Shown here: piece after piece, positions 26,107 through 35,978 of the stretch
Layout: every line of letters starts with the position of its first letter
Numbering within the stretch: position 1 is the first letter of the stretch
Source: Saccharospirillum sp040881935
GTDB lineage: Bacteria > Pseudomonadota > Gammaproteobacteria > Pseudomonadales > Natronospirillaceae
Assembly: GCF_040881935.1 (NCBI RefSeq)
Contig: NZ_JBBECH010000017.1
Span: 1-64,000 of the forward strand
DNA: 64,000 bases
Direction: 5' to 3'
The notes under the pieces: model-generated
Databases searched by the model: none
Told to the model about the DNA's origin: nothing
What the model saw: the letters and a program-made list of their open reading frames with translations, nothing else
Made by a program: the position numbers and the translations under genes

Positions 26107-28005
26107 ATGATTACTTTATCCAATATTCAATTGCAGCGCGGTGGCAAACCGTTGCTGGAAGACGCGTCAGCAACCCTGTACCCGGGCGAGCGCATTGCCG
26201 TTATTGGCGCCAATGGCAGCGGCAAATCGACTCTGTTCCAGGTGCTTCAGGGCGACCAAAGCCTCGATGGTGGCATCGCCCGGGTGCCCGCCAACTGGCG
26301 CGTTGCCCATATGGCTCAGGAAGTCGATGCTGTCGCGCGTCAGGCACTCGATTTCGTACTCGACGGTGATGGCCACCTGCGCGAACTGGAAGCCGAACTC
26401 GCCGCCGCTCAAACCGCCGACAATGACGACAGAGTCGCCCATGCACTGGGCGCGCTCGATACCTACAAGGCGTTTGAAAAACAGTCTGAAGCCGAACAGT
26501 TGCTGATGGGGCTGGGCTTTGTGGTCACCGACTTCACCCGGCCGGTTTCGGACTTCTCGGGTGGCTGGCGGGTTCGGCTTAATCTGGCCCGGGCGCTGAT
26601 GTCACCGGCCGATCTGTTGTTGCTCGACGAACCGACCAACCACCTCGACCTACACACCTGCTATTGGCTGGAACGCTGGCTGCAGCGCTACCCGGGCACC
26701 CTGCTGTTCATTTCACACGACCGGGACTTCATGGACGGGGTGGCGACTCAGGTGCTCAGCCTGGAGCAACAACAACTGACCCTGTATCGCGGCAACTACA
26801 GTCAGTTTGAACGACAGCGCAGTGAACGGCTGCGGCTGCAACAGGCTCAATACGAGAAACAGCAGGCGCGAGTCGCTGAAATACAATCCTTTGTCGACCG
26901 GTTCAGAGCCCAGGCTACCAAAGCCAAGCAAGCACAGAGCCGGGTCAAAATGCTGGAGAAGATGACCTTATCGGCCCCGGCCCATATCGACAACGGCTAT
27001 GACCTGACCATCCCCTGCTACGACAAGGTATCCGACCCGTTACTCAGCCTCAGTGAAGTCAGCCTCGGCTACGGCGACCACACGGTCATCAGCAACGTTG
27101 AACTGACCCTGCACCCTGGTATGCGGGTCGGCCTACTCGGGTTAAACGGGGCTGGCAAGTCAACGCTGGTCAAGGCGCTGGCGGGCACCTTACAGCCACA
27201 GAGCGGCGAGATGGTGCGCGGCCAGCATTTGCGCATCGGCTACTTTGCGCAGCACCAGTTGGAATCGCTCGACAGCCTGGCCAGCCCGATGGAACATTTG
27301 CGCCGGCTCGATCCAACCGTGCGTGAACAAGCATTCCGCAATTTCATTGGCCGCTTTGGCTTCGCTGGCGAACGTGCGGATGAACCGGTCGGGCAGTTTT
27401 CCGGGGGCGAGAAAGCGCGCGTGGCTCTGGCGCTGATCGCCTGGCAAAAACCCAACGTACTGTTGCTCGATGAGCCAACCAACCACCTGGATCTCGAAGT
27501 GCGGGACTCGCTGAACTTTGCCTTGCAGCAATATGACGGTGCCGTAGTTCTGGTGTCGCACGACCGCTACCTGCTGAACAACACGGCCGACACCTTCTGG
27601 TGGGTTAATGGCGGTGGCGTCACCGAATACAGTGGCGATCTTGAGGACTACTTCCAGACCCTGTTGAAACAACCCGATAAACTCCAGGGACATTCGACAG
27701 CGAACACAAAAGCGGCAACGGGTGCAGACAAGAAAGCCCAGCGCCAACAAAAAGCGGCGGAGCGGGAGCGCCTGAAACCTCTGCTGCGTCAGCTAAAAAA
27801 GGTGGAAACCGAGCTCGAAACCGCACAAACCAAACTGACCGAGCTTGAAGCCTTGCTCGCCGACACCACCTTGTATCAGGAAGACCAGAAGGCTGCTTTA
27901 CAGAAAGCCTTGCAAGCTCAGGTAGACGGTCGCCAGAAAGTCGACGATCTGGAGCATCAGTGGCTCAGCCTGACTGAACAAGTTGAAGCGGCTGAACACA
28001 GGTAA
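26107..28005 (+). CDS. ABC-F family ATPase (YheS-like)
   Basis: Soluble ABC-F protein of 632 aa with two nucleotide-binding domains and no membrane segments; this family acts on ribosomes. Domain 1 has Walker A GANGSGKS, signature FSGGWRVRL and Walker B LLLDEPTNHLD. A linker follows, then domain 2 has GLNGAGKS, FSGGEKARV and a second LLLDEPTNHLD. The C-terminal coiled coil (AAERERLKPLLRQLKKVETELE) is typical of the YheS/Uup group. Position between TIGR02444 and downstream genes matches Pseudomonas. Confidence 0.93.
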   Translation: MITLSNIQLQRGGKPLLEDASATLYPGERIAVIGANGSGKSTLFQVLQGDQSLDGGIARVPANWRVAHMAQEVDAVARQALDFVLDGDGHLRELEAELAAAQTADNDDRVAHALGALDTYKAFEKQSEAEQLLMGLGFVVTDFTRPVSDFSGGWRVRLNLARALMSPADLLLLDEPTNHLDLHTCYWLERWLQRYPGTLLFISHDRDFMDGVATQVLSLEQQQLTLYRGNYSQFERQRSERLRLQQAQYEKQQARVAEIQSFVDRFRAQATKAKQAQSRVKMLEKMTLSAPAHIDNGYDLTIPCYDKVSDPLLSLSEVSLGYGDHTVISNVELTLHPGMRVGLLGLNGAGKSTLVKALAGTLQPQSGEMVRGQHLRIGYFAQHQLESLDSLASPMEHLRRLDPTVREQAFRNFIGRFGFAGERADEPVGQFSGGEKARVALALIAWQKPNVLLLDEPTNHLDLEVRDSLNFALQQYDGAVVLVSHDRYLLNNTADTFWWVNGGGVTEYSGDLEDYFQTLLKQPDKLQGHSTANTKAATGADKKAQRQQKAAERERLKPLLRQLKKVETELETAQTKLTELEALLADTTLYQEDQKAALQKALQAQVDGRQKVDDLEHQWLSLTEQVEAAEHR

Positions 28006-28069
28006 CCCGGCGCTTTATTACCAACCGGATAATCCACACTATCCGGACGTCCATTTTTAGGAGATCACC

Positions 28070-28639
28070 ATGAAAAAAGAAGAAGAAGACCGCAGTTTCG
28101 ATCCGGTCGCCGATCGTCTGATCAAATCCCGCAAGCTGGTCATCTGTGAAGAAATCAACCAGGCCATGGCGAAACGGGTAATTGGTCAGTTGCTGGCCAT
28201 GGCCGATGAGTCCAATGAAGACATTCATTTGTTCATCAACAGCCAGGGTGGCCATGTCGAAGCCGGCGACAGCATTCACGACATGATTCAATACGTGGAT
28301 GCCCGGGTAAAAGTGATTGGCACAGGTTATGTCGCCAGCGCCGGCACCCACATTTTCCTCGCCGCCGACAAGGAAGACCGCTACTGCCTGCCCAACACCC
28401 GCTTCCTGATTCACCAGCCATCGGGTGGTGTCGGTGGCCAGGCCAGCGATATCGCGATTCAGGCCGAGCAGATCATCCGTATGCGCGAACGCCTGGCACA
28501 GATCATCGCCAATGCCACCGGCCAGCCGATTGAGCGCGTACGCACCGACATCGAACGTGACCGCTGGCTGACCACCGGTGAAGCCATCGACTATGGCATC
28601 GTCAGCCAGGTCGTGCGATCGTCAAAAGAGATCAGCTAA
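28070..28639 (+). CDS. ClpP-like serine protease paralogue
   Basis: Member of the ClpP family (189 aa). The catalytic Ser lies in GYVASAGTHIF, His in FLIHQPSGG and Asp in ERDRWLTTGEAIDYGI, so the triad looks intact. The active-site serine context AS-A instead of AS-M, and the absence of a clpX gene beside it, mark it as a ClpP2-like paralogue rather than the housekeeping ClpP of the tig-clpP-clpX locus. Whether it pairs with ClpX/ClpA is unknown. TTAGGAG lies 7 bp before the start. A bidirectional terminator follows. Confidence 0.88.
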   Translation: MKKEEEDRSFDPVADRLIKSRKLVICEEINQAMAKRVIGQLLAMADESNEDIHLFINSQGGHVEAGDSIHDMIQYVDARVKVIGTGYVASAGTHIFLAADKEDRYCLPNTRFLIHQPSGGVGGQASDIAIQAEQIIRMRERLAQIIANATGQPIERVRTDIERDRWLTTGEAIDYGIVSQVVRSSKEIS

Positions 28640-28656
28640 CACTTGTTTACAGCCAC

Positions 28657-28688
28657 AAAAAAGCCCGGGTCAGTGCCCGGGCTTTTTT
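28657..28688. terminator. Bidirectional Rho-independent terminator
   Basis: GCCCGGG (28663-28669) pairs with CCCGGGC (28676-28682), flanked by A6 and T6. It serves the clpP-like gene on the plus strand and the convergent rpmB-rpmG operon on the minus strand. Confidence 0.92.
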
Positions 28689-28706
28689 CGTTCAGTGTCG
28701 CCAAAC

Positions 28707-28862
28707 TTACTTGATTTTGGCTTCTTTGAACATGACGTGCTTGCGAACGACCGGGTCAAACTTTTTGAATTCCAGTTTGTCGGGGGTTGTACGCTTGTTC
28801 TTGTCTGTGGTGTAGAAGTAGCCAGTGCCAGCGCTGGATACCAACTTGATCTTGTCACGCAT
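28707..28862 (-). CDS. rpmG: 50S ribosomal protein L33
   Basis: Small basic large-subunit protein of 51 aa: MRDKIKLVSSAGTGYFYTT at the start, ending FKEAKIK. It lacks the CxxC pairs of zinc-binding L33, so it is the C-minus form. It lies 11 bp after rpmB, the usual order, and ends in the shared terminator at 28657-28688. Confidence 0.97.
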   Translation of the reverse strand: MRDKIKLVSSAGTGYFYTTDKNKRTTPDKLEFKKFDPVVRKHVMFKEAKIK

Positions 28863-28873
28863 GGTTCGGCTCC

Positions 28874-29110
28874 TTAAATCTTGTCGCCACGGGCACGTAC
28901 GTCAGCCAATACGGCCTCGATGCCCTTCTTGTCGATGATGCGCATGCCCTTTGAAGAGACACGCAGTTTTACAAAACGCTTCTCACCCTCAACCCAAAAA
29001 CGGTGAGTGTGCAGGTTCGGCAGGAACCGACGCTTGGTTTTGACATGTGAGTGGGAAACATTGTTCCCGGTTACAGGACGCTTTCCTGTAACTTGGCAAA
29101 CTCTGGACAT
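28874..29110 (-). CDS. rpmB: 50S ribosomal protein L28
   Basis: Large-subunit protein of 78 aa beginning MSRVCQVTGKRPVTGNN, with the conserved RRFLPNLHTHRFWVE segment. The start at 29110 fits the family; the frame extends 10 residues further upstream without support. First gene of the rpmB-rpmG operon. The single Cys near the N-terminus is not part of a CxxC zinc motif. Confidence 0.97.
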   Translation of the reverse strand: MSRVCQVTGKRPVTGNNVSHSHVKTKRRFLPNLHTHRFWVEGEKRFVKLRVSSKGMRIIDKKGIEAVLADVRARGDKI

Positions 29111-29360
29111 TATTAATCGCCTCCGATTCTTCGGTGCCACCGAGGTTTAACATAAACCGATCGACCCCCCGACATGGTTTGGTTCGGTCGCTTCTAACCC
29201 CCGATCCACACTGTTAATCCGGGGCCCGGATAAAATGAGGCGCGATTTATACCAGAACACGCCTCCAAGCTCAAGAGAAAGCGGCGAATAAATGATCGAA
29301 ACAGGTATTGGCCGCCTCCCAGGCCCCGGAGTTTACATTGGCTGCAACGCCCTGAACCCG

Positions 29361-29542
29361 CGACGGGCAGCAGGGCTACTTCTGCGGGGGCGCCGTAAAT
29401 ACTTCCATGTAGGCTTAACTTCGGGATATGAATCCCATCCATGGGATTCACCCTTCGGGCTCGCTGCGCTCGTGCTAAAACGCTCCTGGCGTTTTAGTCC
29501 ATGCCTCAGATACCCCCGCAGAAGCAGCCCTACTACCCGTCG
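29361..29542. repeat. 182-bp foldback repeat between rpmB and radC
   Basis: Terminal arms 29361-29390 and 29513-29542 match at 27 of 30 positions when reverse-complemented; the three differences are transitions. Inside lie a GAATCCCA/TGGGATTC hairpin and a block (about 29453-29503) also found inverted at 37774-37826 with about three mismatches in 50. The 465-bp gap contains no other recognisable feature. It looks like a non-autonomous mobile or REP-type element. Confidence 0.7.
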
Positions 29543-29575
29543 CTAGACGGTTGCGAATCCAAGAACATGACCCCT

Positions 29576-30250
29576 TTAGATCCAGCCACGCTCGGCAAAG
29601 CTGACCACAACACCCGCGCCAACGACCATATGATCCAGTACCCGTACATCAATGGCCCGCAACGATTCGACCAGGCGATCGGTGATTTGCCGATCAGCCT
29701 GGCTGGGTTCGGCGACACCGCTGGGGTGGTTGTGCGCCAGAATCACCGCCGCTGCATTGTGCTTCAGCGCGGTACGCACCACTTCGCGCGGGTATACCGC
29801 TGCGCCGTCTATGGTACCGCTGAACAACGGCTCGTATTGCAGCACCCGATGCTGATTATCGAGCCAGATGCAGGCGAATACCTCGTGGGGCAAACCTCGC
29901 ATCTGCGCCAGCAAGTATTGGCGGGTATCGCCCGGAGAGGTGAGCGACGGCGAGGCTTTCAGGTCATCCAGCAAATAGCGCCGGCTCATTTCCAGCACGG
30001 CCTGCAATTGCACAAACTTGGCCGCCCCCAGCCCCTTGCCCTGGCAGAAACGAGCCTGATCGGCCGCCAACAAAGTGCCCAGACTGCCGTAATCGGTCAG
30101 CAGCTGGCGCGCCAGATCAACGGCACTGACGCCGGGTAGACCCGTGCGCAGGAAGATGGCCAGCAATTCAGCATCGGTCAGGGCGCTGGCCCCGCGTTGT
30201 AGCAGTTTTTCTCGCGGCCGGTCTGAAGCCGGCCAGTCCTTTATTGACAT
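29576..30250 (-). CDS. radC: RadC (JAB/MPN-domain) family protein
   Basis: RadC family protein of 224 aa. An N-terminal helix-hairpin-helix region (REKLLQRGASALTDAELLAIFLRTG) is followed by a JAB/MPN metalloprotease-like domain with the JAMM motif in HNHPSGVAEPSQAD. The old assignment to DNA repair is doubtful and the true role is not settled. It is divergent from coaBC, with a 142-bp shared upstream region. Order rpmB-radC-coaBC is as in Pseudomonas. Confidence 0.95.
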   Translation of the reverse strand: MSIKDWPASDRPREKLLQRGASALTDAELLAIFLRTGLPGVSAVDLARQLLTDYGSLGTLLAADQARFCQGKGLGAAKFVQLQAVLEMSRRYLLDDLKASPSLTSPGDTRQYLLAQMRGLPHEVFACIWLDNQHRVLQYEPLFSGTIDGAAVYPREVVRTALKHNAAAVILAHNHPSGVAEPSQADRQITDRLVESLRAIDVRVLDHMVVGAGVVVSFAERGWI

Positions 30251-30392
30251 GGTTACATCCTTTTTCAGGCAGACACCCTTGTCTGCCGGGGTACGAAACA
30301 GGGCATCAAACGAACTGTCACCCGCTTCGCTGTGATGAACACCAATCCCTTATGGTATTCTTGCGCTCTATTTTGAGTGGCAGAGCGCAGTC

Positions 30393-31607
30393 ATGCAAAC
30401 CCCAAATCTGGATACCCTGGCCGGTAAGCGAGTCATAGTCGGTATTACTGGCGGTATCGCGGCCTACAAGGCCGCAGAGCTGGTGCGCGAGCTGGTTCGG
30501 GCCAATGCCGAAGTGCGCGTGGTGATGACCGACGCCGCCCGCGAATTCATCACCCCGCTGACGTTGCAGGCGCTCAGTGGCCATCCGGTGCATCACTCGC
30601 TGCTCGATGAGGCCGCCGAGATGGGCATGGGCCACATCGAGCTGGCGCGCTGGGCCGATCTGTTACTGGTCGCTCCGGCCACCGCCGATTTTATCGCCCA
30701 CCTGGCCGCAGGCTCTGGCCACGACCTGCTGACAACACTGTGCCTGGCCACTACGGCGCAACGGGCACTGGCGCCGGCGATGAACGAGAAAATGTGGTTG
30801 AACGCCGCCACTCAGGCCAATGTCGCCACACTGCAACAGCTGTATCCGTCGCTCGCCTGGTTCGGGCCTGACGCCGGTCAGCAGGCCTGTGGCGATGTCG
30901 GTCCGGGTCGCATGTTGGAGCCGCGCAACCTGGCCGAACTCGCCGGTGGTTTGTTTCACAGCGGCAGCCTGACGGGCAAGCGGGTGGTGATCACCGCCGG
31001 TCCGACCCGCGAGGCGCTGGACCCGGTACGCTACCTGAGTAATCACAGCAGTGGCAAAATGGGTTTTGCATTGGCGCAAGCCGCAGCCGAGGCGGGCGCC
31101 CGGGTGACTTTGATCGCCGGACCGGTAAACCTGCCGACACCAGACCGGGTCAGCCGAATCGATGTGATCAGCGCCCAACAGATGTATGAGGCCGCTCTCG
31201 GTGAGCTGGGAGATGTTGATGTGTTTATCGGCACGGCCGCCGTGGCGGACTACCGGCCGGTTGAGGCCGCGACCCAGAAACTGAAGAAGGTTCCCGGCTC
31301 GGAACAGCTGACCCTGCACCTGGTGCAGAACCCGGACATCATCGCCAGCGTTGCCCAACACCCGCAGCGGCCTGCCTGCGTTATCGCCTTTGCCGCCGAG
31401 ACCCAGGATGTTGAACACTATGCCCGGACCAAGCTGACCCACAAACAGGTCGACTGGGTCGTGGCTAACGACGTGTCACGCACTGACATTGCCTTCGGCA
31501 GCGACCAGAATGAAATTCTGCTGGTTGGACCAGGCCAGCCGGAAGCTTTTGGACCTGCCTCGAAAAGCGCCGTCGCGCGTTTTATTATCGCGGCCATTGC
31601 GCCCTGA
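30393..31607 (+). CDS. coaBC: Phosphopantothenoylcysteine decarboxylase/phosphopantothenate-cysteine ligase
   Basis: Bifunctional enzyme of coenzyme A synthesis (404 aa). The N-terminal CoaC flavoprotein domain has GITGGIAAYKA, the catalytic His in MGHIELARWAD, PAMNEKMW and the Cys loop QACGDVGPGRM. The C-terminal CoaB domain has ITAGPTREALDPVRYLSNHS and IGTAAVADYRP. Family length is normal. dut follows after a 41-bp gap and the two are probably cotranscribed. Confidence 0.97.
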   Translation: MQTPNLDTLAGKRVIVGITGGIAAYKAAELVRELVRANAEVRVVMTDAAREFITPLTLQALSGHPVHHSLLDEAAEMGMGHIELARWADLLLVAPATADFIAHLAAGSGHDLLTTLCLATTAQRALAPAMNEKMWLNAATQANVATLQQLYPSLAWFGPDAGQQACGDVGPGRMLEPRNLAELAGGLFHSGSLTGKRVVITAGPTREALDPVRYLSNHSSGKMGFALAQAAAEAGARVTLIAGPVNLPTPDRVSRIDVISAQQMYEAALGELGDVDVFIGTAAVADYRPVEAATQKLKKVPGSEQLTLHLVQNPDIIASVAQHPQRPACVIAFAAETQDVEHYARTKLTHKQVDWVVANDVSRTDIAFGSDQNEILLVGPGQPEAFGPASKSAVARFIIAAIAP

Positions 31608-31648
31608 CACTCCTCTTTACAACCCAATACGTGGAATCCCGAACACCG

Positions 31649-32107
31649 ATGAAAAAACCGCTAAAAATCAAAAAACTCGATGCCCGCCTGGGCGATACCC
31701 TGCCATTGCCGCATTACGGTACCGAAGGTTCAGCGGGGCTTGATTTGAGAGCCTGCCTGGATGAAGCCCTGACGCTGCAACCGGGTCAAACCGAACTGAT
31801 CGGCACGGGCCTGGCCATTTACGTCGAAGACCCGGCTTACGCGGCCATGATCCTGCCGCGTTCGGGCCTTGGCCACAAACACGGGATTGTGCTGGGCAAC
31901 TTGGTGGGGTTGATCGACAGCGACTATCAGGGTGAATTGATGGTCTCTTGCTGGAACCGCGGCTCAGCCTCGTTCACCGTGGAACCGGGAGAGCGCATTG
32001 CCCAGTTGGTGTTGGTACCGGTGGTGCAGGCCGATTTCCAGTGGGTAGACAGCTTTGAGGAGACCGATCGTGGGGCGGGTGGTTTCGGTCACACCGGTCG
32101 ACATTAG
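31649..32107 (+). CDS. dut: dUTP pyrophosphatase
   Basis: Trimeric dUTPase (152 aa) that hydrolyses dUTP to dUMP, limiting uracil in DNA and feeding dTMP synthesis. The five motifs are present: GSAGLDLRA, PRSGLGHKHG, NLVGLIDSDYQGE, ERIAQLV and a C-terminal RGAGGFGHTG arm. ATG 31649 gives the usual N-terminus; GTG 31631 is a longer alternative. It lies in the conserved coaBC-dut-algC order. Confidence 0.97.
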   Translation: MKKPLKIKKLDARLGDTLPLPHYGTEGSAGLDLRACLDEALTLQPGQTELIGTGLAIYVEDPAYAAMILPRSGLGHKHGIVLGNLVGLIDSDYQGELMVSCWNRGSASFTVEPGERIAQLVLVPVVQADFQWVDSFEETDRGAGGFGHTGRH

Positions 32108-32309
32108 TCTGAATTGTGCGACAAGGCTTAACCTGTCACTGAGCTTGGGCTAAAGTAGCTGAATGAAGTGAGCGGTCACTGCCCCGGTATGATCATTGTA
32201 CTCGGTACTACCACTGAACTCGTTACCATCACTGTACCCGACAGCGGGCCAGGGCGGTGTGCGGCTCAAAAGCACGATGTATTCAACAATCCTCTTTAAG
32301 GAATTGTCT

Positions 32310-34886
32310 GTGGCGTTACTCGGCAAGAAGAACAAACCCAAAACCAGTGAGAAGTCGACCCCGAGCACCTCAGGCAATGCGGCCAATCGCAGCGTATTCA
32401 CCTATTTTATGGTGCCCATGGTGGCCATCGCCCTGTCAATCGGGGCGGCGGCCTGGTGGGCCATCAACCAGGCCATTGACCCGGTGAACGAAACCCATCA
32501 GCAGCAACTGATCAGTCAGGTCGGTGAGCAATACGAAGCCTACTTCAATAATGCATTGAACCAGCACCGAACGTTAATGCAGCGGCTCGCCAGCGGTGAC
32601 CAGTTAACCGATCTGTTGCAAGACGCCAGCCGGGCAGAGCTGGACAACGCCGAAGCACGTCTGGTCAATAACTTGCCTCACGGCCTTGCAGTGCATCTGT
32701 TCCCACCGGGAGAGGCCTCACAGCAGCCCAACGCCTCACCGCCGCTGGCCTTCGCAGGCTTGGACATGATTCGGCGTACAGAACAAGGGCAAAACTTGCC
32801 CTGGGAAGCCCACCAGCTGGACGGAGAGCCCTACTTGCATTCGGTCATCGCGGTGCGTGATGGCAATGGTAATCTGATCGGCACGCTGAGTGTCAGCCAG
32901 GACATGAATTACCTCGAAGAGTCGCTGAATGGCATCGACAGTACCCAGGGCAATGTGGTGGTCGTGCAACAATTTCAGGGCGGTGGACAACAAACGTTAC
33001 TGACCTACGGCGTGAAAACCTCGAACCGGGTAAGCACCCTGCGTTCAGATCACCCGAACTGGTCGCTAACCTTCCAGCCTTCCGACGAGCTTGCGCAATC
33101 GACCGTCTTTGCCGCCACCAACCTGTGGGCAACCTTCGGCCTGATTTTCGTGATCGCACTCGCCTCGCAGCTGGTCGCTGCCAGTCTCCTGCAGGCCGCC
33201 ATGCGTCACGACGTAAATCTGTTTGTACGTTTTATTCAGCGTGTGCTGAGCAATCAGTCAGTCGACCATCAGCCTTATCGCCTGGGGCTGTTTAACACCC
33301 TGGCCAAAAGCGTTAACCGGCTGCGCATGGGCAAGGGCAACCGGCCCGCCTCACCTGCCGCACCGGTCCAGGGCGGGCCGGCCTCAGGTTTTACAGCACC
33401 AGCGCCGCCACCGGCCAAAGAAGCCGACGACGATTTCGAGGTCAACATGCTTGAAGGCGACGACGATATCCTTGGGATGGATTCTCCAGCACCGACACCT
33501 ATGGCTCATAGCTCTCCAGTGTCCGCCGACCTATTCCGCGCTGACGACATTCGCGGCATTATGGGTGAAACCCTCGACAGCGAGATCGCCCGAAAAATCG
33601 GCCTGGCCATTGGCAGCGAAGCGCTCGATCGGGGCGAACAAACAGTAGTAGTAGCCCGCGACGGTCGACTGTCGAGTCCGGAGCTGAGCCAGGCCCTGAT
33701 CGGCGGTCTGGTTGCCAGCGGGCGCGATGTCATCGACATCGGCGTGGTGCCAACGCCATTGGCCTACTTCGCCACTCATACTCTGGGCACTACGTCCTGT
33801 GTCATGGTGACCGGCAGCCACAACCCGAGCAATTACAACGGTTTTAAAATTGTGCTGGCTGGCAACACCCTAGCGACCGACGAGATTCTGGGATTACACC
33901 GGCGCATCGAAGAAGAACGTTTCCACAGTGGCAACGGCAGCACCGACAACAACGAGATCTCGGCGAATTACATCAACCGGATCACCGAAGACGTTAAAGT
34001 CTCTCGCCCGCTCAAGGTCGTGATCGACGGTGGCAACGGCGTTGCAGGCAACATTGCACCCAAACTGATCAAGTCGCTGGGGTGCCACGTATTGCCGCTG
34101 TATTGTGACGTTGATGGCAACTTCCCGAACCACCAACCGGACCCGAGCGATCCCAAAAATCTGCAGGACCTCTCTCGCACGGTTATTGAAACCCGAGCCG
34201 ACATTGGCTTCGCCTTTGATGGCGGCGGCGATCGCATCGGACTGGTCACCAACTCGGGCAAGATCATTCCGGCCGACCGCTTGCTGATGCTGCTGGCCAA
34301 AGACCTCATCACCCGCAACCCGGGCGCGACCGTTATTTACGATGTCAAATGCAGCCGTCGTCTACAGGAGCTGATAGCCGGTTACGGCGGCAAGCCGTTG
34401 ATGTGGAAGACCGGTCACACCCACATCAAGCGCAAAATGAAAGAAACCAATGCGCTGCTGGCCGGCGAGATGAGCGGGCATATCTTCTACAAGGAACGCT
34501 GGTACGGTTTTGACGATGCGCTTTACACGGCCTGTCGCCTGCTGGAGATCATATCTGCCCGCGGTGATAGCCTGGATGCACTCTTTGACAGCTTCCCGGA
34601 AGACATCAACACCCCGGAAATGGCTATTTCAGCGCCCGATGATCGCAAGCTCCACATCGTCGAGCAGTTGCAACGCAATGCCGCCTTTTCCGGTGGCCAA
34701 ATTACCGACATCGATGGTTTGCGGGTCGATTTCCCGGATGGCTGGGGCCTGGTACGCGCTTCGAACACCACGTCAACACTGGTGTGCCGGTTCGGAGCCG
34801 ATACCGGTCAGGCTCTGTCTCGCATTCAGGATGCCTTCCGCTCGCAACTACAAGCCGTTGACAGCCAGTTACAGATTCCTTTTTAA
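32310..34886 (+). CDS. algC: Membrane-anchored phosphomannomutase/phosphoglucomutase
   Basis: Long-form AlgC (858 aa). The N-terminal about 390 residues hold two membrane segments flanking a periplasmic sensor-like region, then a low-complexity cytoplasmic linker; the catalytic phosphohexomutase core begins near residue 400. It interconverts mannose/glucose 1- and 6-phosphates for exopolysaccharide and LPS. The phosphoserine loop TGSHNPSNYN (Ser503) and sugar loop GEMSGHIFYKERW are intact. The metal loop reads DGGGD (637-641) instead of DGDGD, losing the middle Asp. GTG 32310 is chosen for its AGGA site 8 bp upstream. Order dut-algC-argB is conserved. Confidence 0.92.
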   Translation: MALLGKKNKPKTSEKSTPSTSGNAANRSVFTYFMVPMVAIALSIGAAAWWAINQAIDPVNETHQQQLISQVGEQYEAYFNNALNQHRTLMQRLASGDQLTDLLQDASRAELDNAEARLVNNLPHGLAVHLFPPGEASQQPNASPPLAFAGLDMIRRTEQGQNLPWEAHQLDGEPYLHSVIAVRDGNGNLIGTLSVSQDMNYLEESLNGIDSTQGNVVVVQQFQGGGQQTLLTYGVKTSNRVSTLRSDHPNWSLTFQPSDELAQSTVFAATNLWATFGLIFVIALASQLVAASLLQAAMRHDVNLFVRFIQRVLSNQSVDHQPYRLGLFNTLAKSVNRLRMGKGNRPASPAAPVQGGPASGFTAPAPPPAKEADDDFEVNMLEGDDDILGMDSPAPTPMAHSSPVSADLFRADDIRGIMGETLDSEIARKIGLAIGSEALDRGEQTVVVARDGRLSSPELSQALIGGLVASGRDVIDIGVVPTPLAYFATHTLGTTSCVMVTGSHNPSNYNGFKIVLAGNTLATDEILGLHRRIEEERFHSGNGSTDNNEISANYINRITEDVKVSRPLKVVIDGGNGVAGNIAPKLIKSLGCHVLPLYCDVDGNFPNHQPDPSDPKNLQDLSRTVIETRADIGFAFDGGGDRIGLVTNSGKIIPADRLLMLLAKDLITRNPGATVIYDVKCSRRLQELIAGYGGKPLMWKTGHTHIKRKMKETNALLAGEMSGHIFYKERWYGFDDALYTACRLLEIISARGDSLDALFDSFPEDINTPEMAISAPDDRKLHIVEQLQRNAAFSGGQITDIDGLRVDFPDGWGLVRASNTTSTLVCRFGADTGQALSRIQDAFRSQLQAVDSQLQIPF

Positions 34887-35045
34887 TGCCGCGTTTGCTG
34901 GAAAGAGCCGGGCACCCAGAGTTACCCGGCGGGTAGCCTAAAGGACCCTGGCTGGCACGCCATGCCGGTATTGGGGTGCAGTCAGCCAGACAGACTCATT
35001 TTTTTCCTGTCATCACCGTGCAGACAGTCATCAGTAGGTCTTATC

Positions 35046-35978
35046 ATGCCGCTCGATCGTAAAACCGCTTTGAATTTTGTAAACGTCCTGCACGAAGCCC
35101 TGCCCTATTTGCAGAAGTTCCAGGGCGCCACTGTGATCATCAAGTACGGCGGCAATGCCATGGTCGACGAAGTGCTCAAAGCCAGCTTCGCCCGTGACAT
35201 CGTGCTGCTCAAAACCGTGGGCATTAACCCGGTGGTCGTACACGGTGGTGGCCCCCAAATCGGCGAGTTGCTGACCAAGCTGAATATCGAAAGCAAATTC
35301 GTCAATGGCATGCGCGTCACCACCAGTGAAACCATGGACGTGGTAGAAATGGTACTCGGCGGCCTGGTCAATAAAGACATTGTGAACCTGATCAACCAGG
35401 CCGGCGGCAAGGCCTTCGGCATTACCGGCAAGGATGGCCATACCATTCAGGCGCGCAAACTCAAGGTCACCCGCAAAACACCGGATCTGGATACCTCAGA
35501 AATCATCGACATCGGCCATGTCGGCGAAGTCGACAAGGTTGATACCCGACTGATAGAACTGATGACCGAAGGCGGCTACATTCCTGTCGTGGCGCCCATT
35601 GGTGTCGGCAAAGACGGTGCCTCCTACAACATCAATGCCGACCTTGTTGCGGGCAAACTGGCCGAAGTGATGGGCGCCGAAAAACTGATTCTGCTAACCA
35701 ACATCAGCGGACTGCAGAACAAGGAAGGCCAGGTGCTCACTGGCCTGAGCACCGAACAGGTGGATGCATTGATCGCCGATGGCACCATCTACGGTGGCAT
35801 GCTGCCGAAAATCCAGTGCGCTCTGGAGGCGATTCACAACGGCGTCACCAGCGCCCACATCATCGACGGCCGGGTAGCGCACGCAACGCTGCTGGAAATC
35901 TTTTCGAATGAGGGCGTCGGCACGCTGATTACCAACAACGCCGAAATCCTCGAGCAGACGCAGATGGAACCCTCATGA
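35046..35978 (+). CDS. argB: Acetylglutamate kinase
   Basis: Second step of arginine synthesis, phosphorylating N-acetylglutamate (310 aa). Conserved parts are IIKYGGNAM (ATP lysine), VVHGGGPQIG (substrate glycine loop) and the C-terminal GGMLPKIQCALEAIHNGV. The N-terminal helix ALNFVNVLHEALPYLQKF is the type found in arginine-inhibited hexameric enzymes. Start 35046 is from family alignment. Its stop overlaps the slmA start by 4 bp (ATGA). Confidence 0.97.
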   Translation: MPLDRKTALNFVNVLHEALPYLQKFQGATVIIKYGGNAMVDEVLKASFARDIVLLKTVGINPVVVHGGGPQIGELLTKLNIESKFVNGMRVTTSETMDVVEMVLGGLVNKDIVNLINQAGGKAFGITGKDGHTIQARKLKVTRKTPDLDTSEIIDIGHVGEVDKVDTRLIELMTEGGYIPVVAPIGVGKDGASYNINADLVAGKLAEVMGAEKLILLTNISGLQNKEGQVLTGLSTEQVDALIADGTIYGGMLPKIQCALEAIHNGVTSAHIIDGRVAHATLLEIFSNEGVGTLITNNAEILEQTQMEPS

